DNA of 38,551 bases from an uncultured Peptococcaceae bacterium. GTDB lineage: Bacteria > Bacillota > Desulfotomaculia > Desulfotomaculales > Desulfallaceae. The notes under the pieces are model-generated. The model searched no databases, was not told the DNA's origin, and was given only the letters and a program-made list of their open reading frames with translations. The stretch is taken from assembly GCA_913064925.1 (NCBI GenBank), contig CAJYBN010000001.1:1-38551 (forward strand). Direction: 5' to 3'. Shown in pieces: positions 1-6,671 of the stretch (positions are counted from its first letter, which is position 1; each line of letters begins with the position of its first letter). The position numbers and the translations under genes are program-made.

Positions 1-632
1 GCGGTCCCCGGGAACCCATCGACCCGGTGCGTTTTATCGGCAACCGCAGTTCGGGCAAAATGGGCTATGCCTTGGCCGAGGCCGCGGTGGACAGGGGCGC
101 ACAGGTTTACCTGGTTTCCGGTCCTACCGGGTTGGAACCTCCCGCCGGCGTCAAGCTGACCAGCGTGGAGACTGCCGAAGAGATGTACCGGGCGGTGATG
201 GGTCTGTACCCGGATGTGGATGTAGTGGTAAAGGCTGCGGCCGTGGCGGACTACCGCCCGCGCACGGCGTCGCCGCAGAAAATAAAAAAAGACCGGGACA
301 GCCTGGTTATCGAACTGGAAAAAAACCCGGATATTTTGCGGGAACTGGGCAGGAAGAAGGAACAACAGCTGCTGGTGGGTTTTGCGGCGGAAACGGAGGA
401 CCTGATTGACAACGCGCGGCAAAAATTACACGATAAGAAACTGGACTTGCTTGTGGCTAATGATGTGACCCAGCCGGGGGCCGGGTTCGGTGCCGATACC
501 AATTTGGCCAAGCTGTTGTTCCCGGACGGGCGCGTGGAATCCCTCCCTTTGATGGATAAGTTGGAGCTCAGCCACCGCATCTGGGATGAGGTTGTCAAGC
601 TGCGGGCGCAAAAGCAAGAGGCAGCAGGTTAA
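1..632 (+). CDS. coaBC: Phosphopantothenoylcysteine decarboxylase/phosphopantothenate-cysteine ligase, CoaB part (5' end outside window)
   Basis: Only the C-terminal ligase half is present. The open frame runs in from the left edge, and the GTG at 27 is internal, because the codons before it already encode the conserved stretch REPIDPVRFIGNRSSGKMG, the CoaB nucleotide-binding entry. Further motifs are VVKAAAVADYRP and the KIKK segment followed by LELEKNPDIL-like residues. By family knowledge, CoaB joins cysteine to 4'-phosphopantothenate using CTP, and the fused CoaC part then decarboxylates the product in coenzyme A synthesis. The enzyme is cytosolic. The stop is followed by a stem-loop shared with the convergent next gene. 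Identification is secure; whether the missing N-terminal part is a normal CoaC domain cannot be seen. Confidence 0.95.
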   Translation, partial: GPREPIDPVRFIGNRSSGKMGYALAEAAVDRGAQVYLVSGPTGLEPPAGVKLTSVETAEEMYRAVMGLYPDVDVVVKAAAVADYRPRTASPQKIKKDRDSLVIELEKNPDILRELGRKKEQQLLVGFAAETEDLIDNARQKLHDKKLDLLVANDVTQPGAGFGADTNLAKLLFPDGRVESLPLMDKLELSHRIWDEVVKLRAQKQEAAG

Positions 633-665
633 TCTGCTGCTTAAGGCTGTTGAGATACCTTGGCA

Positions 666-712
666 GGCGCTTCCGGCGCGGAGTTTGGAGTTAGCTAACG
701 GAAGCGCCCTTT
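666..712. terminator. Stem-loop between convergent genes
   Basis: A perfect 10-bp inverted repeat (GGCGCTTCCG at 666-675, CGGAAGCGCC at 699-708) encloses a 23-nt loop and lies between coaBC and the convergent gene at 714. On the plus strand it is followed only by CTTT, so the U-tract is weak. It may act as a bidirectional terminator or as a 3' RNA-stabilising hairpin. Confidence 0.5.
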
Positions 713-713
713 G

Positions 714-1100
714 TCAACACTTTGCATCTTGGTTGGTCATAAGGGTGAGGTAAGTGGTTTGGCCTTCCTTGAACCCCCTGACCAGTTCGCAGTGGCGCAG
801 CACGGCAAATTGCTTTTCCAGCTCCCACTGGGGCAGGTCGAAATGACGGGCCAGTTCATCGCGGGTAATTTTCCCTTTTTCTTTGATTAACTCGTATATT
901 TGCTTCTGCAGTGGCGTCAGCCCCTCCGCTCCCCGCAGGCCAAGCTGGGCACGCGTAGCTTTGGCGCTGGCTACTGCGGCGGGATCGCAGGGCTTCGGCG
1001 GTTGCAGGACGTCAATATAACAGTCCTCGCAGAGCCGCTTGCCGTACCACTCGTAGCTTTGATCTTTGCTTATTTGGCTATGACACCTGTCGCAAGTCAC
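714..1100 (-). CDS. Small protein with N-terminal zinc finger and winged-helix-like domain
   Basis: This 128-residue protein is not a family I can name. The N-terminus has two CxxC pairs (CDRC at residues 3-6 and CEDC at about 24-27), a LIM- or treble-clef-like zinc site. The middle is a basic linker, and the C-terminal 60 residues look like a winged helix (LTPLQKQIYELIKEKGKITRDEL, then RGFKEGQTTYLTL as the wing). The start was set to the GTG at 1100 because AAGGAGG lies 9 nt upstream (1110-1116); a longer open frame to 1163 would put this site inside the gene. A DNA-binding regulator is a reasonable guess but no target is visible. It is convergent with coaBC and lies just downstream of the marR gene on the same strand. 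Confidence 0.7.
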   Translation of the reverse strand: MTCDRCHSQISKDQSYEWYGKRLCEDCYIDVLQPPKPCDPAAVASAKATRAQLGLRGAEGLTPLQKQIYELIKEKGKITRDELARHFDLPQWELEKQFAVLRHCELVRGFKEGQTTYLTLMTNQDAKC

Positions 1101-1169
1101 GCTGCCGCACCTCCTTGCTACTATTGTACTATTCAACATATTAAATGTAAATATATTAACCAAATAGCT

Positions 1170-1619
1170 TTATTTTTTGTTGAGGCCGGCCTGCAACTTT
1201 TGCAGTAATTCTACGAGCCTGGTTTTTTCCTCGGTACTCAGGCCGGACATGGCTTCCCGGGTAAAAACCGTGTGAATGGGCAGTATATTTTCCATGAGGA
1301 GCAGGGCCTTGGCGGTGAGTCTAGCCCGGCAAACACGACGGTCCACAGGGTCGGTTTCTCTGACCACCAGGTTGTCTCTTTCCAGCCGGTCTATCAAACC
1401 AGTAATGTTAGCCTTACTCACCAGCATGCGCTCGCCAAGCTCCGAAAGAGACAGACCCCGGTCGCCCGCCTGACGCAGCTGCATAAGAGCATTGAATTTG
1501 GGCTGCGACAGGCCGAAACGGGCAAAATGCCTGCTCAGGACGTCTTCCAGCAGGTCGTATGTTTTGGTAAGTTCGATTATGGTTCTTATGGCCCAATAGG
1601 CATCATTTTCCTCAGTCAA
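1170..1619 (-). CDS. MarR-family transcriptional regulator
   Basis: This 149-residue protein has MarR winged-helix architecture: an N-terminal dimerisation helix, the helix-turn-helix around SLSELGERMLVSKANITGLI, and the diagnostic wing DPVDRRVCRARLT, followed by a C-terminal helix. MarR proteins are dimeric repressors or activators that often respond to small phenolics or oxidants. The start was set to TTG at 1619, with GGGGGAA 6 nt upstream. The longer frame to 1670 would begin inside the TTGACA promoter element and is unlikely; GTG at 1634 is a second choice. It is divergent from the cysteine synthase gene, with 86 nt between the two starts, so it may control that gene as well as itself. 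The ligand is unknown. Confidence 0.9.
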   Translation of the reverse strand: MTEENDAYWAIRTIIELTKTYDLLEDVLSRHFARFGLSQPKFNALMQLRQAGDRGLSLSELGERMLVSKANITGLIDRLERDNLVVRETDPVDRRVCRARLTAKALLLMENILPIHTVFTREAMSGLSTEEKTRLVELLQKLQAGLNKK

Positions 1620-1643
1620 CTGTATTTCCCCCACATGTAGAAT

Positions 1644-1670
1644 TTTATAGACAATATTCAGCGCTGTCAA
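1644..1670 (-). promoter_or_regulatory. Promoter of the marR gene with dyad operator candidate
   Basis: Read on the minus strand: TTGACA (1665-1670), 15 nt, then TATAAA (1644-1649). The spacer is short for a sigma-A promoter. The same stretch carries the palindrome AGCGCT and flanking GACA/TGTC half-sites, so a MarR dimer could bind over its own promoter. It lies in the gap shared with the divergent cysteine synthase gene. Confidence 0.5.
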
Positions 1671-1705
1671 TAAACTGGAGGGAAGGTAGGGAAGGTAAAC
1701 AGGTT

Positions 1706-2632
1706 ATGAGCGGCGTAAACAACAACATTTTAGAACTGGTGGGCCGAACGCCGGTAGTCAGGTTGCACAAGGTGAAGGACGGATGCCCGGCGGAAATACT
1801 GGCCAAGCTGGAAATGGTCAATCCCAGCGGCAGCGCCAAAGCCAGGGCGGCGCTGGGCATGATTACAGCTGCCGAAAAAGCGGGAAAAATCAATCCGGGG
1901 AGTGTTATCGTCGAACCGACCAGCGGCAACCAGGGCATTGCGCTGGCCATGGTGGGGGCTGTTAAGGGGTACCGCGTTATCGTGGTTATGCCGGATTCCA
2001 TGAGCAGGGAGCGGCAGCAGCTGGCCAGGGCCTACGGGGCCGAAGTGGTGCTCACTCCCGCTGCGGAAGATATCACCGGGGCAATGAACAAGGCGCGGGA
2101 GCTGGTGGCGCAAATTCCAGGCGCGTGGATGCCGGACCAGTTTTCTAATCCCGACAACCCGGCATTTCACGAGCAAACGACGGCCAGAGAAATACTGGCA
2201 CAGGTGGACGGCGAAATCCATGCCCTTGTGGCCGGCGTCGGCACCGGGGGTACGCTGACCGGCGTGGCCAGGGTGCTGAAGAAAAGATATCCGGGAATAA
2301 AAGTGTACGCTGTGGAGCCCAAGAGGTCGGCGGTCCTGTCCGGGGGTAAACCGGGCCCACACGGCATCCAAGGTATTGGGGACGGTTTTGTGCCCGGCAA
2401 CCTGGACCTTTCCCTGGTGGATGCGCCCTTTGCCGTAGATGATGAGGAAGCTTTTCACATGACCAGGCGGCTGGCCCGGGAGGAAGGCCTGCTGGTGGGG
2501 ATCTCCTCCGGCGCTGCCGTGCACGCCGCCGTGTCGGTGGGCAGGGAACTGGGCGCGGGCAAGACCGTGCTCACCTTGCTGCCCGATACCGGGGAGCGCT
2601 ATCTCAGCACGCCCGTATTTGAATTTGAATAA
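1706..2632 (+). CDS. cysK: Cysteine synthase (O-acetylserine sulfhydrylase family, PLP enzyme)
   Basis: This 308-residue protein matches the CysK/CysM family over its whole length. The PLP lysine is K45 in NPSGSAKAR, the asparagine loop is PTSGNQG, the phosphate loop is VGTGGTLTG, and the cofactor-ring segment is GISSGAAV. The family makes cysteine from O-acetylserine and sulfide. Two motifs deviate from the usual forms: the lysine loop has SAKAR where SVKDR is common, and the substrate loop has GNQG where GNTG is common. A variant substrate (O-phosphoserine or another sulfur donor) is therefore possible. The ATG at 1706 has only a weak purine-rich site upstream. A 14-nt direct repeat covers the stop codon. 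Regulation by the divergent MarR protein is inferred from position. Confidence 0.92.
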   Translation: MSGVNNNILELVGRTPVVRLHKVKDGCPAEILAKLEMVNPSGSAKARAALGMITAAEKAGKINPGSVIVEPTSGNQGIALAMVGAVKGYRVIVVMPDSMSRERQQLARAYGAEVVLTPAAEDITGAMNKARELVAQIPGAWMPDQFSNPDNPAFHEQTTAREILAQVDGEIHALVAGVGTGGTLTGVARVLKKRYPGIKVYAVEPKRSAVLSGGKPGPHGIQGIGDGFVPGNLDLSLVDAPFAVDDEEAFHMTRRLAREEGLLVGISSGAAVHAAVSVGRELGAGKTVLTLLPDTGERYLSTPVFEFE

Positions 2633-2648
2633 GAGAATTTGAATAGGA
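2621..2648 (+). repeat. 14-nt tandem direct repeat at the cysK stop codon
   Basis: GAATTTGAATAAGA (2621-2634) is followed directly by GAATTTGAATAGGA (2635-2648), 13 of 14 identical. The first copy holds the TAA stop. It looks like a simple slippage duplication. Confidence 0.75.
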
Positions 2649-2746
2649 GAACTAGCGAGGGCTGCTCTGCCGGGTCAGCCGCGGGTTAGGGGTCGGTAGG
2701 TTGATTGGCGAACACGGGTGACGCCCCACCAACAAGGAGTGAAACG

Positions 2747-3445
2747 ATGGCATACAAGGTGCTGGTTGTCGACGACGAGGAGTCCATCGTCAGGCTGGTT
2801 ACCTTCAACCTGGAAAAAGAGGGGTTCCAAACGCTAAAGGCCTACAACGGGGAAGAGGCGCTGGAAATCATCAGCGCGGAGAAACCGGACCTGGTGGTGC
2901 TGGACATTATGCTGCCGGGGCTGGACGGTTTTGAAGTCTGCCGGCGCATCCGCCGCGAAGAATGGCCGGTGGCGGTAATCATGCTTACCGCCCGGGACGA
3001 GGAAATAGACACGGTGCTGGGGTTGGAACTGGGGGCGGACGATTATGTTACCAAGCCCTTCAGCCCCCGTGAACTGGTGGCACGCGTCAAAGCCGTGCTC
3101 AGGCGTACTTCGGCAGGGGAAAAGCAAACCGGCGGCGAACAAATCACCGTCGGCAGCTTGGTGATCGACACCGCCAGGCACGAGGTGTACGTCAACGGGC
3201 AGCAGGTGGAACTTACCCCCAAGGAATTCGAGCTGCTGCATTTTCTGGCCCGCAACGCCGGCCGGGTAATGACCAGGGACGCCCTGCTCAATCACATTTG
3301 GGGCTATACCTACGACGGCGATACCAGAATAGTGGATGTGCACTTAAGCCACCTGCGGGAAAAAATTGAGCCCAATCCTAAAAACCCGGTATATATCAAA
3401 ACCATCAGGGGAGTGGGCTATAAATTGAAAGGTCCGGATGTTTAG
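2747..3445 (+). CDS. phoP: PhoP/PhoB-type response regulator
   Basis: This 232-residue OmpR-family regulator has a receiver domain (residues 1-120) with the acidic pair D9-D10, phospho-acceptor D53 (VVLDIMLPG), the switch threonine in IMLTA and the lysine in YVTKPF. A C-terminal winged helix follows (about 135-230; LTPKEFELLHFLARN, IRGVGYKL). The start was set to ATG 2747, preceded by AAGGAG at a proper distance; the longer frame from 2705 is not needed. The histidine kinase gene follows after 14 nt. With Pst genes nearby and phased TTTACA-like repeats at their promoters, it is most likely the phosphate-starvation regulator PhoP, although sequence alone cannot separate PhoP from other close paralogues. 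Confidence 0.92.
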   Translation: MAYKVLVVDDEESIVRLVTFNLEKEGFQTLKAYNGEEALEIISAEKPDLVVLDIMLPGLDGFEVCRRIRREEWPVAVIMLTARDEEIDTVLGLELGADDYVTKPFSPRELVARVKAVLRRTSAGEKQTGGEQITVGSLVIDTARHEVYVNGQQVELTPKEFELLHFLARNAGRVMTRDALLNHIWGYTYDGDTRIVDVHLSHLREKIEPNPKNPVYIKTIRGVGYKLKGPDV

Positions 3446-3459
3446 GTGAGAGGTCGAGT

Positions 3460-5223
3460 ATGTTCAAGCGCTTTCGCTGGCGGTTAATGACAACATATAT
3501 TGTGCTGGTCATATTTTCCATGCTGGTACTGGGTTTTTGCCTGTTGAACTCGCTGGAGGATTATTTTTACAGCAACTTGCAAACGCGGCTGGAAACCCAG
3601 GCCAAGCTGGCCTGCCGCTTGGTCAACGCCGGGTTCGACTGGAACCGCGAAAACATGGAAGAGCTGGCGGATAAAATAAGCGCCGACATAAAGGCCCGCG
3701 TCACCATTATTGACCGCGGCGGGACGGTGCTGGGGGACTCGGAAAGGGATGCCCGGGACATGGAAAACCACCTGGACCGGCCGGAAGTTATCGAAGCTAA
3801 GTCCCGTGGTGTGGGAATGGCCGTGCGGCACAGCACGACGTTGGATACGGGCATGATGTACGTGGCCGTACCCGTTACCAGAAACGGTACGACCGCCGGG
3901 TTCATGCGCCTGGCGCTGCCCCTGGCGGAAACGCGACAGGCCTTTTCCCGGCTGTGGTCGGTGGCACTGGGCGCCATTATGCTGGCCGTTTTCGTTACCG
4001 CCGCCGTCAGCCTGGCACTGAGCAAAAGGGTGACGGAACCGGTGGAAAAGCTGTCCGCCCTGGCGCGGCGCATGTCGCGGGGGGATTTTCGGGGACGCGC
4101 CGAGGTGACGAGCAGCGACGAGATCGGCGAGCTGGCCGGTACGCTTAATCAGATGGCGGAAACCATAGAGGATAAGGTCAGGCAGGTTTCCGAGGAAAAA
4201 AATAAGCTGGAGGCGGTATTGGCCAGCATGATCAGCGGCGTCGTCATTATTAACGGTAAAGGGCGGGTGGAACTGGTGAACCCGGCGGCGGAAAAATATT
4301 TTTCCTTCCCGGGTTCCGGGCTGCCCTATGACGCTTCGCTCAAGCACCCGGAGCTGTCGGCGGCCATAAAGACTGCGCTGGAAAGCGGTCAAGTGGTGGA
4401 GCGGGAAATAAAGATGGCTGCACCTAAGGAAACAACTCTGCAGGTCGTCATTTCCCCTGTCCTCGATCATACGGGCAACCTGGCCGGCGTGGTGGCGGTT
4501 TTGCACGATATCACCGAAATACGGAAGCTGGAAAAAGTGCGCTCGGAATTCGTGGCCAACGTTTCTCACGAGTTGAAAACCCCGGTGACGGCGGTGAAAG
4601 GCTTTACCGAAACGCTGCTGGACGGGGCCATGCACGACCCGGAAACGTGCCGCGAGTTCGTGGAAATAATCGATAACGAAGCCGGGCGGCTAAAAAGGTT
4701 GATCCATGATTTACTGGAATTGTCAAGGATTGAGGCCAAACAGGTCAAGCTCAAACTTAAGCCTGAGAACGTATCGTCCCTGGTTAGGGACACGGCTTTA
4801 AAACTGCAGGGCCAGGCGGAAAATGCCGGCCTCACCATCGAGCTGCGGCTGCCCGCCGGGCCCGTCATGGCCCGCTTGGACCGGGATATGATAGAGCAGG
4901 TGATGGTCAACCTGGTGGACAATGCCATTAAATACACCCCCGCCGGGGGGAGGATTGAAATCGAGGTTGAAGAAAAGCAGCGCGACGCTGTTGTTTGGGT
5001 GCGGGACACCGGCATCGGTATTCCGCCCGAAGATATAGACAGGGTTTTTGAACGGTTTTACCGGGTGGATAAAACCAGAAGCCGCCTGCAGGGCGGCACC
5101 GGCCTGGGTCTCAGCATCGTCAAGCACATCGTTGACATACACGGCGGGACGGTAGGCGTGGAAAGCAAGCCGGGCAAAGGTTCAGCGTTTTTCTTTACCC
5201 TGCCCAAAGAAAAACGGCAGTAA
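3460..5223 (+). CDS. phoR: PhoR-type membrane sensor histidine kinase
   Basis: This 587-residue kinase has transmembrane helices at about residues 10-30 and 166-188, framing an extracytoplasmic sensor of about 135 residues. These are followed by a HAMP linker (190-242), a PAS domain (250-350), a HisKA domain with H370 in NVSHELKTP, and an HATPase domain with the N box NLVDNAIKYTP, G1 box DTGIGIP and G2 box GGTGLGLS. By family knowledge it phosphorylates PhoP during phosphate limitation and is restrained by PhoU and the Pst transporter. It starts 14 nt after phoP, with a GAGAGG-like site before the ATG. This is the full-length PhoR layout; no residue needed for catalysis is missing. Confidence 0.93.
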   Translation: MFKRFRWRLMTTYIVLVIFSMLVLGFCLLNSLEDYFYSNLQTRLETQAKLACRLVNAGFDWNRENMEELADKISADIKARVTIIDRGGTVLGDSERDARDMENHLDRPEVIEAKSRGVGMAVRHSTTLDTGMMYVAVPVTRNGTTAGFMRLALPLAETRQAFSRLWSVALGAIMLAVFVTAAVSLALSKRVTEPVEKLSALARRMSRGDFRGRAEVTSSDEIGELAGTLNQMAETIEDKVRQVSEEKNKLEAVLASMISGVVIINGKGRVELVNPAAEKYFSFPGSGLPYDASLKHPELSAAIKTALESGQVVEREIKMAAPKETTLQVVISPVLDHTGNLAGVVAVLHDITEIRKLEKVRSEFVANVSHELKTPVTAVKGFTETLLDGAMHDPETCREFVEIIDNEAGRLKRLIHDLLELSRIEAKQVKLKLKPENVSSLVRDTALKLQGQAENAGLTIELRLPAGPVMARLDRDMIEQVMVNLVDNAIKYTPAGGRIEIEVEEKQRDAVVWVRDTGIGIPPEDIDRVFERFYRVDKTRSRLQGGTGLGLSIVKHIVDIHGGTVGVESKPGKGSAFFFTLPKEKRQ

Positions 5224-5260
5224 ATGCGGGAAATTGCCGCGTAACCGCCGTTACCAAAGG

Positions 5261-5280
5261 TTATTTCACCGGAAGGTAGC
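5261..5280 (-). repeat. Relic copy of the 3' end of pstS
   Basis: These 20 nt match the pstS stop region (5333-5352) at 18 of 20 positions. Read on the minus strand, both encode YLPV plus a basic residue and TAA; the differences are a silent CTT/CTG change and AAA/AGA (Lys/Arg). A stop two codons upstream ends the relic. It sits 72 nt downstream of the matching part of pstS. Confidence 0.6.
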
Positions 5281-5332
5281 TTTAGATCGCAAAATCGGTG
5301 GTATTTTAACTTCCATATCCGTGTTTAAAAGT

Positions 5333-6223
5333 TTATCTCACCGGCAGGTAGCCGACCTCCTCTACCATGGCCTGCCCTTCGGCGCTGAAGCCGAAATCCA
5401 AAAACGCCTTGGCCAAGCCCGCTGGTTCACCGATGGTGTACATGTTTAAATCGCGCACAATGGGATATTGGCCGGCTTTGGCATTTTCAATGGATGGCTC
5501 CACCGCCGGGCCGCCGTCCTTGCTGACGCGCACGGCTTTTACGCTATTATCCACGAAAGCCAGGCCGCAGTAACCGACGGCGTATTCCTCCTGGGCCACC
5601 GTTTTGACCATGGCAGCGTTGGAAGCGGTTTTCCTGCTGTTTTTGGTATATTCCTCATCGTTAAGCACAAATTCTTTAAAAAAACCGTAAGTGCCCGAGC
5701 TGGTGTCCCTGGTGTAAACGTAAATGTCCGCGTCCGGGCCGCCCACTTCCTGCCAGTTGGTTATTTTACCGGTGAAAATGTCCTTGATTTGCGCCATGGT
5801 CAGCTCTTCCACCGGGTTATTGGGATGGACGATCACGGCCAGGCCGTCGCGTCCCACTACAAATTCCTTGACGGTACCGTTGATCTGGTTGCGTTCCTTA
5901 TCTTTTATTTTGCGGGAAGCCATGGCGATGTCGGTGGTCCCGTTAATGAGCGCCGCAATGCCGTTGCCCGATCCGGTACCGGTGACCACTATATCCACGC
6001 CGGGGTGCTTGGCATTGAACGCTTCCGCCCAGGCCTGGGCCACGGGAGCCACCGTGGTAGAGCCGTTAAGGTTCAGCGTGCCGCTTAGTTCTTGCCCGCT
6101 GCCCGGGCTTTGTTGATTGTTCTGTCCGCCATTTTCCGCGTTTCCGCCGCAGCCGGCTGCCAACACGACTATCAGTGCCAGCAATAGTACTAACGGGAAT
6201 GCTTTCAGCAATTTTTTGCGCAT
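5333..6223 (-). CDS. pstS: Phosphate ABC transporter substrate-binding lipoprotein PstS
   Basis: This 296-residue protein has a lipoprotein signal peptide (hydrophobic core to about residue 24, then AAGC with the lipid-modified Cys) and a low-complexity Gly/Asn/Gln linker. The PBP-like domain carries PstS motifs: GSTTVAP for phosphate contact, VTGTGSGNGIAALING, DIAMASR and TRDTSSGTYGFF. It captures phosphate outside the membrane and hands it to PstC-PstA. The ATG at 6223 is preceded by AAAGGAGAGG. It is not directly joined to pstC-pstA-pstB-phoU; a divergent cotransporter gene lies between, so it needs its own promoter, and a Pho box is visible upstream. The final hydrophobic segment VGYLPVR is the normal end of PstS. 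Confidence 0.96.
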   Translation of the reverse strand: MRKKLLKAFPLVLLLALIVVLAAGCGGNAENGGQNNQQSPGSGQELSGTLNLNGSTTVAPVAQAWAEAFNAKHPGVDIVVTGTGSGNGIAALINGTTDIAMASRKIKDKERNQINGTVKEFVVGRDGLAVIVHPNNPVEELTMAQIKDIFTGKITNWQEVGGPDADIYVYTRDTSSGTYGFFKEFVLNDEEYTKNSRKTASNAAMVKTVAQEEYAVGYCGLAFVDNSVKAVRVSKDGGPAVEPSIENAKAGQYPIVRDLNMYTIGEPAGLAKAFLDFGFSAEGQAMVEEVGYLPVR

Positions 6224-6248
6224 TTACATAACCTCTCCTTTCGTTTTT

Positions 6249-6260
6249 AGGGCGCGCCCT
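6249..6260. repeat. 12-nt perfect palindrome in the pstS 5' untranslated region
   Basis: AGGGCGCGCCCT lies between the predicted -10 element and the pstS ribosome site. It contains an AscI-type GGCGCGCC core. It could fold in the mRNA leader or bind a dimeric protein; no function is implied by sequence alone. Confidence 0.5.
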
Positions 6261-6272
6261 TTTTCAGCACCA

Positions 6273-6324
6273 ACTATAACAAACGTGTTTTAACTAGCAT
6301 TAAAAACAGTGTAAATAATGTAAA
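6273..6324 (-). promoter_or_regulatory. Pho box and -10 element of pstS
   Basis: On the minus strand four TT(A/T)A-type hexamers occur in series: TTTACA (6319-6324), TTTACA (6310-6315), TTTAAT (6299-6304) and TTAAAA (6288-6293). The last three keep an exact 11-bp period. A TATAGT element (6273-6278) follows 9 bp later with no separate -35 box. This matches the known PhoP-activated promoter design of Bacillus (direct repeats with about 5-bp gaps upstream of the -10). Confidence 0.65.
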
Positions 6325-6362
6325 GATATCATAAAGGTTTATTATAGCCCGCGACTGTTGCG

Positions 6363-6395
6363 AAAAAAAAAAGCCGCCGGGCTGTTCGGCTTTTT
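6363..6395 (-). terminator. Intrinsic terminator with ten-T tract (minus strand)
   Basis: A stem of AAAAAGCCG and CGGCTTTTT (6368-6376 paired with 6387-6395) around a 10-nt loop is followed on the minus strand by an unbroken run of ten T (6363-6372). This is a textbook rho-independent terminator, yet no coding gene ends here. It would end a transcript starting near 6549 or shield pstS from upstream reading. Confidence 0.7.
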
Positions 6396-6418
6396 CCGGC
6401 GCTGGAAAAAGCTTTTTT
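6389..6418 (+). terminator. Second terminator-like hairpin (plus strand), overlapping the first
   Basis: GCTTTTTCC (6389-6397) pairs with GGAAAAAGC (6404-6412) around a 6-nt loop and is followed by TTTTTT (6413-6418). Its left arm shares 6389-6395 with the other hairpin, so the two folds exclude each other in one RNA. Confidence 0.55.
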
Positions 6419-6568
6419 GTTTGCGATCCCACGGGTAACTCCCTATATTTCTGGAACCCGGCCAAGCTTGCGAACCCGTGGGCCCGGCAGTGCCGGCAGG
6501 TGGTGCAAATCGGCCGCTGCGTGTTAGCCCGCAGGCGGGCCCGCCGGATGTAGTGAATATAAATTATG

Positions 6569-6629
6569 TTAAATTATTATTAAATAAGTAAATATTAAGT
6601 TTAATAATTTAATGATGATCTGGTAGAAT
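6569..6629 (+). promoter_or_regulatory. Promoter of the Na/Pi cotransporter gene, possible Pho box
   Basis: TAGAAT (6624-6629) is a good -10 element, 43 nt before the start codon. Upstream, TTAAAT occurs at 6569 and 6580 (11-bp step), then TTAAGT at 6595 and TTAATA at 6601. The region is very AT-rich, so chance repeats are a concern and the Pho box here is weaker than those of pstS and pstC. Confidence 0.4.
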
Positions 6630-6671
6630 TACTGTGGGATTGGATTGATCAAATCGCGGAGGGGACAACTC

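Larger units (their letters stand above)
6363..6549 (-). ncRNA. Candidate structured small RNA in the pstS-cotransporter gap
   Basis: The 448-nt gap at 6224-6671 has no credible gene. On the minus strand a TATATT -10 (6556-6561), with TTTAAT 17 nt upstream in an AT-rich stretch, is followed by a GC-rich block of inverted repeats: GCCCGC/GCGGGC (6527-6540), CCGGCA/TGCCGG (6484-6496), and a 9-bp long-range stem CCCACGGGT/ACCCGTGGG (6428-6436 with 6474-6482). The block then ends at the ten-T terminator. Together these describe an RNA of about 187 nt. I matched it to no known riboswitch or RNA family. The AT-rich upstream region has Pho-box-like repeats, so phosphate control is possible. Confidence 0.3.

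Noticed and set aside
2834..4635. Long antisense open frames opposite phoP and phoR (169 and 383 codons) and others like them opposite pstB, ftsW and the PASTA kinase
   Set aside because: They are GC-rich shadows rich in His, Gln, Arg and Pro with no recognisable domain, lying exactly opposite well-identified genes.
6274..6465. 63-codon minus-strand open frame in the pstS-cotransporter gap
   Set aside because: It runs through two terminator hairpins and the Pho box, and its sequence has a poly-F/poly-Lys bias from the T-tracts; no ribosome site.
6421..6545. Known riboswitch or SRP, 6S or transfer-messenger RNA in the structured gap
   Set aside because: I looked for hallmark motifs of SAM, c-di-GMP, fluoride and SRP RNAs and found none, so only an unnamed candidate RNA is listed.
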